The notes beneath the pieces were generated by a model. That model was not told the origin of the DNA, ran no database searches, and was given only the letters and a program-made list of their open reading frames with translations. Below, piece by piece: positions 8,426-16,050 of a stretch of DNA of 64,000 nt. The stretch comes from JAGVSZ01 sp035456405. GTDB lineage: Bacteria; Pseudomonadota; Gammaproteobacteria; Burkholderiales; SG8-39. Where the stretch lies: assembly GCA_035456405.1 (NCBI GenBank), contig DATIDG010000083.1, forward strand, positions 91,472 through 155,471, in the 5' to 3' direction. A program made the translations under genes and the position numbers. Every line of letters starts with the position of its first letter. Within the stretch, counting starts at the first letter, position 1.

Positions 8426-9898
8426 ATGACCGGCGGCGCGCTTCTCGGCCTGGTCATGCTGGTCGTCATGATCGGCGCGATCTTCATCGGCTTCCCGATC
8501 AGCTTCACGCTGCTGTTCCTCGCGTTCGCCTTCGGCTACTTCGGCCTGGGAGGGCACACGGTCTTCGACCTCGCCTACTTCCAGACCATCGGCATGATGA
8601 AGGAGGAGCTGCTCGCCGCGGTGCCGCTCTTCATCTTCATGGGCTTCATCACCGAGCAGGCGGGGCTGATGGAACGCCTGTTCACCGCCTTCCGGCTGCT
8701 GCTCGCGCCGGTGCGCGGCGCGCTGTTCCTCGTCGTGATCCTGACCGCGACGGTGTTCGCGATGGCGACGGGTATCGTCGGCGCGGCGGTGACGGTGCTC
8801 GGCATCATGGCCTCGCCGATCATGATCAAGACCGGCTACGACGCGAAGCTCTCCGCGGGCACGATCACCGCCGGCGGGACGCTCGGCATCCTGATCCCGC
8901 CGTCGGTGATGCTGATCGTGATGGGCCCGGTGCTCGGTGTCTCCGTGGCCGACCTGTACGCGGCTGCGTTCGGGCCAGGGTTTCTCCTCGCGAGCCTCTA
9001 CATCGGCTACCTGATGGTCCGCAGCTTCATCAATCCGAAGCTCGGCCCGCCGGTGCCGAAGGAGGAGCGCGTCCACTCCGTCCCCGTGATCCTGAAGGAA
9101 GTGTTCATCGGCGTGGTGCCGCTGGTGGGGCTGATCGGCGCCACCCTAGGCTCGATCCTCGCCGGCTGGGCGACCCCGACCGAGGCCTCCGGCATCGGGG
9201 CATTCGGGGCGATGCTGCTCGCAATCGCCTACAGGAGGGCGACGCTCGCTGGGCTCAAGCGTGCGCTGCTCAACACCATGGCGACCTCGAGCATGGTGCT
9301 GTTCCTCGCGGTCACCTCGAACATCTTCGGCGCCGTGTTCGCGCGGCTCGGCACCGCGAACTGGATCACCGAGACGCTCCTCAGCCTGCCGCTGCCGCCG
9401 ATCGCGATGCTGGTCATGGTGGTGATCCTGATCTTCCTGCTCGGCTGGCCCTTCGAGTGGCCGGCGATCATCCTGGTGTTCCTGCCGATCTTCTACCCCG
9501 TGGTCGCGGCGCTGAAGTTCGATCTCGTGTGGTTCGGCGCGCTGGTCGCAGTGGTGCTGCAGACGGCATTCCTTTCCCCGCCGGTCGCGATGAGCGCCTA
9601 TTACCTCAAGCAAGTGGTGAAGGACTGGTCGCTCGCGACGATCTACAAGGGCATGTTCGAGTTCATGATCCTGCAGGTGATCGCGATTGTGCTCATCATC
9701 GTTTTCCCGGGGATCGCCACCACCTTCCCCGAATATCTGCAGAAGGTGGCGCGCGAGACGCCGGTCGAGCAGATCAAGGACGACGCGCCGAGTCTCGAGC
9801 AGGACACGATGGAAATCATGCAGGATCAGGCGGACCGCGAAGGCGAGACCGGGGAGTCGGAAGGGGCGCAGCCCGCGCCGGGCGACGCCAAGAAGTAG
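8426..9898 (+). CDS. TRAP transporter large permease (DctM family)
   Basis: 490 residues: the ion-coupled transport subunit with about 12 membrane helices. Family signatures include TATVFAMATGIVGAAVTVLGIMA, ITAGGTLGILIPPSVMLIV, GWATPTEASGIGAFGA and LSPPVAMSAYYLK. The core matches the usual length of about 430. An added hydrophilic, acidic tail of roughly 45 residues (from ETPVEQIKDD to PGDAKK) hangs from the C-terminus. ATG 8426 follows AAGGG. With 6569-7732 and 7831-8382 it makes a complete sodium-dependent TRAP system. Confidence 0.95.
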   Translation: MTGGALLGLVMLVVMIGAIFIGFPISFTLLFLAFAFGYFGLGGHTVFDLAYFQTIGMMKEELLAAVPLFIFMGFITEQAGLMERLFTAFRLLLAPVRGALFLVVILTATVFAMATGIVGAAVTVLGIMASPIMIKTGYDAKLSAGTITAGGTLGILIPPSVMLIVMGPVLGVSVADLYAAAFGPGFLLASLYIGYLMVRSFINPKLGPPVPKEERVHSVPVILKEVFIGVVPLVGLIGATLGSILAGWATPTEASGIGAFGAMLLAIAYRRATLAGLKRALLNTMATSSMVLFLAVTSNIFGAVFARLGTANWITETLLSLPLPPIAMLVMVVILIFLLGWPFEWPAIILVFLPIFYPVVAALKFDLVWFGALVAVVLQTAFLSPPVAMSAYYLKQVVKDWSLATIYKGMFEFMILQVIAIVLIIVFPGIATTFPEYLQKVARETPVEQIKDDAPSLEQDTMEIMQDQADREGETGESEGAQPAPGDAKK

Positions 9899-9966
9899 CC
9901 GTCGGCGACCCGCTGCCGCGGAGCCGTGCCGACTGCGCCGCTCCGCGGTTTTCATTCGGCCGAACG

Positions 9967-11175
9967 ATGAAGATCACGAAGATCGAGACCATCCAGGTCG
10001 GCGAGTTCCCCAACTGCCTGTGGGTGCGGATCCACACCGACGAGGGCATCGTCGGTCTCGGCGAGACGTTCTACGCGGTCGCGCCGGTCGCGTCGCACAT
10101 CCACGAGACCTGCGCGCCTTACCTGCTCGGCAGGGATCCGCTCGAGATCGAGCAGCACAGCCGCAACTTCATGTACACCTACCTCGGCGCGAAGAGCGTC
10201 GGGGTCGAAGTGCGCGCCGCCTCGGCGATCGACATCGCGCTCTGGGACCTCTTCGGCAAGGCGGTCGGGCAGCCGATCTACCAGCTGCTGGGCGGCCGCT
10301 CGCGGGACAGGATCCGGGTGTACAACACCTGTGCCGGCTACCAGTACGTGCGCTCGCGCCCGACGCAGACGACCGCCAACTTCGGGCTGCCGTCGAAGCG
10401 GCGCAAAGACCGGCCCTACGAGGACCTCGACGCGTTCCTGAACCGGGCGGACGAGCTGGCGCTGTCGCTGAAGGCCGAGGGCTACCAGGGGATGAAGATC
10501 TGGCCATTCGACGCTTATGCCGAGGCCTCGAACGGGACGCGCATCACCAAGGCCGAGCTGAAGAAGGCGTTGCGGCCGTTCGAGCTGATCCGCAAGGCCG
10601 TCGGCGACGGCATCGACATCCACGTCGAGTTCCACTCGCTGTGGGACCCGCCGACTGCGATCGAGATCGCCCGGGCGCTCGAGCCGTTCGACCCGTACTG
10701 GTTCGAGGATCCGCTGAGGATGCTCAACCTCGACGCGCTCGCGGACTACGCGCGCCGCACCAGCGTGCGCGTCACGGCGAGCGAGCGCATCGGCACGCGC
10801 TGGGGATTCCGGGAGCTGCTCGAGAAGCGCGCGGCGAGCGTGGTGATGTTCGACATCGCCTGGTGCGGCGGGCTCTCGGAGGCGCGCAAGATCGCGGCGA
10901 TGGCCGAGGCCTACGAGCTGCCGGTTGCACCGCACGACTGCACCGGCCCGATCGGACTCACCGCAGCGGTGCATCTCGCGCTGCACTGCCCGAACGCGCT
11001 CGTCCAGGAGATGGTGCGGGCGTTCTACTTCGACTGGTACCAAGGGCTGGTGACCCGGCTCCCGCCGGTCGCGAATGGATACATCGAGGCCCCGCCCGGC
11101 CCCGGTCTCGGGGCCGATCTGCGGCCCGAGGTGCTGAAGCGCAAGGACGCGCAGATCCGGGTCAGCAGGCCCTAG
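9967..11175 (+). CDS. Enolase-superfamily enzyme, mandelate racemase/muconate lactonizing (acid-sugar dehydratase-like)
   Basis: 402 residues. The N-terminal capping domain is followed by a TIM barrel. Likely metal ligands are E221 (in HVEFH), E247 (WFEDP) and E273 (TASER). Candidate acid/base residues are K177 (GMKIW) and H323 (APHD). These enzymes abstract the proton alpha to a carboxylate, and many in this subgroup dehydrate sugar acids. Lying directly behind a TRAP uptake operon and before a paralogous binding-protein gene, it probably acts on the imported acid. I cannot name the substrate. The start MKITKIETIQV is standard. Confidence 0.88.
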   Translation: MKITKIETIQVGEFPNCLWVRIHTDEGIVGLGETFYAVAPVASHIHETCAPYLLGRDPLEIEQHSRNFMYTYLGAKSVGVEVRAASAIDIALWDLFGKAVGQPIYQLLGGRSRDRIRVYNTCAGYQYVRSRPTQTTANFGLPSKRRKDRPYEDLDAFLNRADELALSLKAEGYQGMKIWPFDAYAEASNGTRITKAELKKALRPFELIRKAVGDGIDIHVEFHSLWDPPTAIEIARALEPFDPYWFEDPLRMLNLDALADYARRTSVRVTASERIGTRWGFRELLEKRAASVVMFDIAWCGGLSEARKIAAMAEAYELPVAPHDCTGPIGLTAAVHLALHCPNALVQEMVRAFYFDWYQGLVTRLPPVANGYIEAPPGPGLGADLRPEVLKRKDAQIRVSRP

Positions 11176-11198
11176 CGCGGCCGGGCGCGCGGTTCGCG

Positions 11199-11227
11199 TT
11201 GACACTGCGGGAGTGGGTTCCTACTAT
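11199..11227 (+). promoter_or_regulatory. Sigma-70-type promoter for TRAP binding-protein copy 2
   Basis: TTGACA (11199-11204), a 17-base spacer and TACTAT (11222-11227). This is a near-consensus promoter between the enolase-superfamily gene and the second binding-protein gene, with about 52 bases of leader to the ATG. It implies the second receptor gene can be expressed on its own. Confidence 0.72.
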
Positions 11228-11285
11228 CGTCGGGCTACCGTGCTGTTGCCCGACGGTAACGAATCCATCCAAGGAGGAGGACGCA

Positions 11286-12431
11286 ATGATCCGACCCACT
11301 ACGAAAACGCTGATGACGAGCCTCGCGGCCGCGGCGCTCGTTGCCGGATTCACCGCCCCGGCGGGGGCCCAGGCCCCGGCCACGCGCACCCTGAAGATGC
11401 AGTCCACCTGGCCCGCAAGCCTGACGCTGCAGGACAACTTCAGATTCTTCGGCGAGCGCGTCGACAAGCTCACCGGCGGCGCGCTCAAGGTCGAGACGCT
11501 CGCCGCCGGACAGGTCGTGCCGCCCTTCGAGATCCTCGATGCCACGAGCAAGAAGGTAATCGACGGCGGCCACGGCATCTCCTACTACTGGGTCGGCAAG
11601 AACAAGGCCGCGACGCTTTTTTCGAACACGCCGGCCGGCGTCGTCGGCATGGATCACATGGACTTCCTCGGCTGGATCTACGAGGGCGGCGGGCTCGACC
11701 TCTGGTGGGAGTTCTACCAGAAGGAGCTCAAGCTCAACGTCGTCGCCTTCCCGATCCTGCCGGCGAGCCCGCAGGCGCTCGGCTGGTTCAAGCGGCCGAT
11801 CAAGAACCTCGCCGACTTCAAGGGCATGAAATGCCGCCAGACCGGCATCGTCGCGGAGATCTACCAGCGCATGGGCCAGCAGACCGTGAACCTGCCCGGC
11901 GGCGAGATCGTGCCCTCCGCGCAGCGCGGCGTGATCGACTGCGCCGAGTGGGTGGGCGGGATCGAGGACTTGCGCCTCGGCCTGCCGCAGGTGTGGAAGT
12001 ACCACTACACGCCCGGCATGCACGAGTCTGCCTCGATCGGCGAGCTGATCATCAACTCCGAGGTGTGGGCGAGCCTCACGCCGCAGCAGCAGGAAGTGAT
12101 CCGCTCGGTGGTGACCGAGACGTTCATGCGCTGGTGGGTGAAGTGGCAGCGGCAGAACGCCGACGCGATCGAGGAGATGCGGACCAAGCACGGCACGCAG
12201 ATCCTGCGCACGCAGCCGGAGATCCTGACCGCGTTCTTGAGGACCTGGGACGAGATCGCAAAGGAGGAGTCGGCGAAGAACCCCTTCTTCAAAAAGGTGC
12301 TCGACTCGCAGCGCGCCTATGCGGCGAAGGTTGTGCCTTCAAAGCGTTTCATGTTCCCGCCGTACTCCTTCGCGGCGAACCACTACTTCCCCGAGGCGGC
12401 GAGGCCTGCGGCAGCCGCGGCCAAGAAATGA
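11286..12431 (+). CDS. TRAP transporter substrate-binding protein (DctP family), copy 2, without adjacent permease
   Basis: 381 residues; AAGGAGGAGG at 11271-11280 precedes ATG 11286. A Sec signal peptide (LAAAALVAGFTAPAGAQA) is followed by a mature domain that aligns without gaps to copy 1 over nearly its whole length. Identity by eye is roughly two-thirds or more, including shared blocks WFKRPIKNLADFKGMKCRQTG, SAQRGVIDCAEWVGG and VWKYHYTPGMHES. Differences cluster around residues 85-125. No Q or M gene follows; an NhaD-like antiporter does. It may share the permease at 7831-9898, bringing a second ligand to it. Confidence 0.91.
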   Translation: MIRPTTKTLMTSLAAAALVAGFTAPAGAQAPATRTLKMQSTWPASLTLQDNFRFFGERVDKLTGGALKVETLAAGQVVPPFEILDATSKKVIDGGHGISYYWVGKNKAATLFSNTPAGVVGMDHMDFLGWIYEGGGLDLWWEFYQKELKLNVVAFPILPASPQALGWFKRPIKNLADFKGMKCRQTGIVAEIYQRMGQQTVNLPGGEIVPSAQRGVIDCAEWVGGIEDLRLGLPQVWKYHYTPGMHESASIGELIINSEVWASLTPQQQEVIRSVVTETFMRWWVKWQRQNADAIEEMRTKHGTQILRTQPEILTAFLRTWDEIAKEESAKNPFFKKVLDSQRAYAAKVVPSKRFMFPPYSFAANHYFPEAARPAAAAAKK

Positions 12432-12439
12432 CCTTGCAC

Positions 12440-12458
12440 GCCGGCGCAAAGCGCCGGC
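12440..12458 (+). terminator. GC-rich hairpin after TRAP binding-protein copy 2
   Basis: GCCGGCGC, AAA, GCGCCGGC (12440-12447 and 12451-12458): a perfect 8-bp stem 8 bases after the stop codon. No T-run follows, so it may be a 3' stabiliser rather than a true terminator. Confidence 0.55.
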
Positions 12459-12465
12459 TCTTCAA

Positions 12466-12520
12466 GGTCATCCCCGCGTAAGCCGGGATCCAGTGAAGGC
12501 CGGCGCAGCCGGCCTTCACT
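12466..12520. repeat. Dispersed palindromic repeat unit (dRS3/REP-like) plus 13-bp stem
   Basis: ATCCCCGCGTAAGCCGGGAT (12470-12489) is the inverted ATCCC...GGGAT core of a repeat widespread in proteobacterial genomes. On the minus strand it reads WIPAYAGMT, a familiar spurious peptide. It runs into AGTGAAGGCCGGC, GCA, GCCGGCCTTCACT (12492-12520), a perfect 13-bp stem. Together they fill the gap after the TRAP gene. Confidence 0.7.
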
Positions 12521-12587
12521 CTTTCGTCGTGCGCGCCCGCCAGTCGCGCCCACGATGAGCGTCGCAGTTGCGCGACCGTCCCGAACG

Positions 12588-12593
12588 TATAAT
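12588..12593 (+). promoter_or_regulatory. Perfect -10 box upstream of NhaD-like gene
   Basis: TATAAT in an otherwise very GC-rich gap, 63 bases before ATG 12656. No good -35 sits 16-18 bases upstream (only TTGCGC at 12568, too close), so any promoter here may need an activator. Confidence 0.45.
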
Positions 12594-12655
12594 CGCGCCC
12601 TGCGGCGCGGGCCTCGATGCTCGCTCCGATCGCGCTCGAGGAAACGGGGGAGGGC

Positions 12656-13939
12656 ATGACGTCGGCCGCGCTACCTATGCTGTTCGGAATCCCGATCGAC
12701 TTCTTCCTGTTTGCGCTCACGCTGCTCGGCGTCGCGCTGTTCCACACCCGCACGCTGCAGGTCGCGCTCACCGGCGTCACGGTGATCGCGCTGTACAAGA
12801 TCCTGTTCGCGCCGTTCCGCACCGGCCCCGGCATCGGGGGATTCGGGGCTCTCCTGGCGCACGAGTGGGTGATCCTCGCCAATCTCTTCTGCCTGCTGGT
12901 CGGCTTCGCGCTGCTCTCCAAGCACTTCGAGGAGAGCGAGGTGCCGAAGGTGCTGCCGAAGTTCCTGCCCGACGACTGGAAGGGCCCGTTCGCGCTGCTC
13001 GCGATCGTGTTCGTGCTGTCCTCGTTCCTGGACAACATCGCCGCGGCGCTGATCGGCGGTGCGATGGCGCACACGGTGTTCCGGGGCAAAGTGCACATCG
13101 GCTACCTCGCGGGCATCGTCGCGGCGTCGAACGCCGGGGGTGCGGGCAGCGTGGTCGGCGACACCACCACCACGATGATGTGGATCGACGGGGTGAGCCC
13201 GCTGAGGGTGCTCGACGCCTACGTGGCGGCCGTCGTGGCATTGGTCGTATCCGGGATCCCTGCCGCGCTGCAGCAACACAAGCACTCGCCAATCATGAAG
13301 GACGAAGCGGCGGGAACGCACGTCGACTGGGCTCGCGTGGGCATCGTCGCGCTCATCCTCGTGAGCGCGATCGGTGCCAACGTAACCATGAACCTCAAGG
13401 CGCCGTGGCTCGCCGACAAGGTGCCGGTGATCGGGCTCGCGGTGTGGGTGGCGATCCTGGTCTCGATCCCGGTGCGCAAACCCGATTGGGACCTCGTTCC
13501 GGGCGCCACCAAGGGCACGATCTTCCTGCTCGCACTGGTGACCTGCGCGGCGATGATGCCCGTGGAGCACCTCCCCAGGCAGTCCTGGCAGACCGCCTTC
13601 GGGCTCGGGTTCGTGTCCGCGGTCTTCGACAACATCCCGCTCACCGCGCTCGCCCTCAAGCAGGACGGCTACGACTGGGGAATGCTCGCCTACGCGGTCG
13701 GCTTCGGCGGCTCGATGATCTGGTTCGGCTCCTCGGCCGGGGTAGCGCTTTCGAACATGTATCCCGAGGCGAAGTCGGTGGGGCGGTGGGTCCGGCATGG
13801 CTGGCACGTCGCGCTGGCATACGTACTTGGGTTCGCGGTCATGCTTGCCCTCACCGGCTGGCATCCGACGCCGAAGAGGGGGCATGGTCCTGTCGTGGCT
13901 CCCCCGGCGTCGACCGCCCCGGCGGTCCCCGCCAAGTAA
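12656..13939 (+). CDS. NhaD-like sodium:proton antiporter / ion transporter superfamily membrane protein
   Basis: 427 residues with about 11-12 membrane helices. The two signature half-repeats of the NhaD/ArsB (ion transporter) superfamily are visible: FLDNIAAALIGGAMAH followed by SNAGGAGSVVGDTTTTMMW, and later AVFDNIPLTALAL then GFGGSMIWFGSSAGV. NhaD proteins exchange sodium for protons; relatives annotated as citrate transporters share the fold. GGGGGAGGG just upstream supports ATG 12656 over GTG/ATG at 12617. Lying among sodium-driven TRAP systems, it may help restore the sodium gradient; that is an inference. Confidence 0.82.
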   Translation: MTSAALPMLFGIPIDFFLFALTLLGVALFHTRTLQVALTGVTVIALYKILFAPFRTGPGIGGFGALLAHEWVILANLFCLLVGFALLSKHFEESEVPKVLPKFLPDDWKGPFALLAIVFVLSSFLDNIAAALIGGAMAHTVFRGKVHIGYLAGIVAASNAGGAGSVVGDTTTTMMWIDGVSPLRVLDAYVAAVVALVVSGIPAALQQHKHSPIMKDEAAGTHVDWARVGIVALILVSAIGANVTMNLKAPWLADKVPVIGLAVWVAILVSIPVRKPDWDLVPGATKGTIFLLALVTCAAMMPVEHLPRQSWQTAFGLGFVSAVFDNIPLTALALKQDGYDWGMLAYAVGFGGSMIWFGSSAGVALSNMYPEAKSVGRWVRHGWHVALAYVLGFAVMLALTGWHPTPKRGHGPVVAPPASTAPAVPAK

Positions 13940-13960
13940 TCGGGGAGGCCGCCCGGTCGC

Positions 13961-13989
13961 TTGATCACCCGGACGTTCGGGACTACCAT
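13961..13989 (+). promoter_or_regulatory. Candidate promoter of TRAP operon 2
   Basis: TTGATC (13961-13966), 17-base spacer, TACCAT (13984-13989), in the gap between the NhaD-like gene and the third TRAP binding-protein gene. It leaves a leader of about 140 bases. The -10 region CTACCATTCGCG resembles CTACTATCG and CTACTTCGCG at the other two receptor genes. Confidence 0.5.
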
Positions 13990-14136
13990 TCGCGGGCTTC
14001 ATGAGGGCGAGGGTTCGCGTGCTTGCGCACGCTTGCGGCGGCGCGGAATAAGGCACCACTCCAGGCTGTTGCGCAGTTTGCAGGCGCGGCGGCGACAAGC
14101 GCCCGACCCGTCTATCTCTACCAGAGGAGCACCCAG

Positions 14137-15285
14137 ATGACCAACCAGCAGATCCAGAAGCCAGCCCCCGCATCGCGCCGTAAGTTCCTGGCCGGCGCCG
14201 CCGCGGCCACGGCGGGCGCCACCCTCGGGTTCCCGACCATCGTCAAGGCGCAGGGTCCGGTCTCGATGCGCTGGCAGTCGACCTGGCCGTCGAAAGACAT
14301 CTTCCACGAGTACGCGCTCGACTTCGCCAAGAAGGTCAACGACATGACCGGCGGCGATCTCAAGATCGAAGTGCTCCCGGCCGGGGCGGTGGTACCCGCG
14401 TTCGGCCTGCTCGACGCGGTGTCCAAGGGCACGCTCGACGGCGGCCACGGGGTGCTCGTGTACCACTACGGCAAGCAGAACGCGCTCGCCCTGTGGGGCT
14501 CGGGCCCGGCGTTCGGCATGGATGCCAACCAGCTGCTCGCCTGGCACAAGTACGGCGGCGGCAAGGAGCTGCTGAACAAGCTCTACGCGTCGATCGGCGC
14601 GAACGTGGTCTCGTTCCCGTACGGGCCGATGCCCACCCAGCCGCTCGGCTGGTTCAAGAAGCCGATCACCAAGATCGAGGACTTCAAGGGCCTCAAGTTC
14701 CGCACGGTTGGGATCTCGATTGACGTGTTCACCGGCCTCGGTGCGGCGGTCAATGCCCTGCCCGGCGGCGAGATCGTGCCGGCGATGGACCGCGGCCTGC
14801 TCGACGCGGCCGAGTTCAACAACGCCACGTCGGACCGCCTCCTCGGCTTCGCCGACGTCTCCAAGGTCTGCATGCTGCAGAGCTACCACCAGAACGCCGA
14901 GCAGTTCGAGATCATGTTCAACAAGGCGAAGTTCGACGCGCTGCCGGCTAAGATCAAGGCGATCATCGAGAACGCCGTCGAGGCCGCGTCGGCCGATATG
15001 AGCTGGAAGGCGGTCGACCGCTACTCGAAGGACTACGTCGAGTTGCAGACCAAGCACAACGTCAGGTTCTACAGGACGCCGGACTCGGTGCTGCAGACGC
15101 AGCTCACCGCCTACGACGCGGCGACCAAGAAGCGCGCCGACAACGCGCTGTTCGTCGAGATCGAGAAGTCGCAGAAGGAGTTCGCGGAGCGCGCGGTGCG
15201 CTGGTACCTGGACACCCAGGTCAATCCGCGCATGGCCTACACTCACTACTTCGGCAAACCGGCGGCAGGCGCGAAGAAGGCATAA
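14137..15285 (+). CDS. TRAP transporter substrate-binding protein (DctP family), Tat-exported
   Basis: 382 residues. The N-terminus carries a twin-arginine motif (SRRKFLAG, R14-R15) followed by AAAATAGATLGF, so this receptor is probably folded before export through Tat, unlike the two Sec-type receptors upstream. GGGCTCGGG..GMD, FKGLKFRTVGIS and GLLDAAEFNNATSDRLLG mark it as a TakP/lactate-type DctP protein. It is clearly more distant from copies 1 and 2 than they are from each other. AGAGGAGC precedes ATG 14137. It starts a complete P-Q-M set. Confidence 0.92.
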   Translation: MTNQQIQKPAPASRRKFLAGAAAATAGATLGFPTIVKAQGPVSMRWQSTWPSKDIFHEYALDFAKKVNDMTGGDLKIEVLPAGAVVPAFGLLDAVSKGTLDGGHGVLVYHYGKQNALALWGSGPAFGMDANQLLAWHKYGGGKELLNKLYASIGANVVSFPYGPMPTQPLGWFKKPITKIEDFKGLKFRTVGISIDVFTGLGAAVNALPGGEIVPAMDRGLLDAAEFNNATSDRLLGFADVSKVCMLQSYHQNAEQFEIMFNKAKFDALPAKIKAIIENAVEAASADMSWKAVDRYSKDYVELQTKHNVRFYRTPDSVLQTQLTAYDAATKKRADNALFVEIEKSQKEFAERAVRWYLDTQVNPRMAYTHYFGKPAAGAKKA

Positions 15286-15299
15286 CCGGGCCGACGCGG

Positions 15300-15340
15300 A
15301 AAACAGCCATCCGGTGCGAGCCGGGTGGCTGTTTTCTTTC
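15300..15340 (+). terminator. Stem-loop with T-run after the Tat-type TRAP receptor gene
   Basis: AAAACAGCCATCCGG, loop TGCGA, CCGGGTGGCTGTTTT, followed by CTTTC: a 15-bp stem with one G-T pair. It lies between the receptor gene and dctQ. It is probably a partial terminator that lowers permease expression relative to receptor. Confidence 0.78.
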
Positions 15341-15396
15341 CGGACGCACACAGGGTCAGGCTTTCGACAGGTTCGCCCCGTAGGATTCCCGCCGCC

Positions 15397-16050
15397 ATGC
15401 AGAAGCTGCTGCTGTTCGTCGACAAGGTCAGCACCTGGGTCGGTCACGCCTTTTCCTGGATGATCGTCGGGCTGACGCTGCTCATCTCGTGGGAGGTGTT
15501 CTCCCGCTACGCCCTCGACGCGCCCCACGCCTGGGCGTTCGACGTGATGATCATGCTGTACGGGACGATGTTCATGATGGCCGGCGCCTACACGCTCGCG
15601 AAGAACGGCCACGTGCGCGGCGACGTGCTCTACGGATTCCTCCGGCCGCGGACGCAGGCGGCGATCGACCTCATCCTCTATGTCGTGTTCTTCATCCCCG
15701 GCGTGATCGCGCTGACCTACGCCGGCTACTACTACGCGGCCGAGTCATGGGCGATCAACGAGCACTCGAACATCACCGCCGACGGGCCGCCGATCTACCC
15801 CTTCAAGACCATCATCCCGCTCGCGGGCGCGATCCTGTTAGCGCAGGGCATCGTCGAGATCATCCGCTGCGTGATCTGTCTGAAACAGGGCCGCTGGCCT
15901 TCGCGCGAGGAGGACGTCGAGGAGGTCGACGTCGACAAGCTGAAGCAGATGGTCCACGTCGAGGACGGGGGCGGCGCGGACCAGGCGGTCGTCGGCCACG
16001 AGGGCGGAGGCGCGGTGCATACCGCCGAGCGCAGCGGTGAAGTCAAATGA
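15397..16050 (+). CDS. TRAP transporter small permease (DctQ family) with acidic tail
   Basis: 217 residues. Four membrane helices are visible (WMIVGLTLLISWEVFSRYAL, VMIMLYGTMFMMAGAYTLA, AAIDLILYVVFFIPGVIALTYAGYYY, IIPLAGAILLAQGIVEIIRCV). After residue 165 a hydrophilic, acidic extension of about 50 residues (EEDVEEVDVDKLKQM through HTAERSGEVK) is present that ordinary DctQ proteins lack. The stop overlaps the dctM start as ATGA (16047-16050), so the two are translationally coupled. ATG 15397 was chosen for the normal start MQKLLLFVDKVS; no strong ribosome site is seen. Confidence 0.9.
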   Translation: MQKLLLFVDKVSTWVGHAFSWMIVGLTLLISWEVFSRYALDAPHAWAFDVMIMLYGTMFMMAGAYTLAKNGHVRGDVLYGFLRPRTQAAIDLILYVVFFIPGVIALTYAGYYYAAESWAINEHSNITADGPPIYPFKTIIPLAGAILLAQGIVEIIRCVICLKQGRWPSREEDVEEVDVDKLKQMVHVEDGGGADQAVVGHEGGGAVHTAERSGEVK

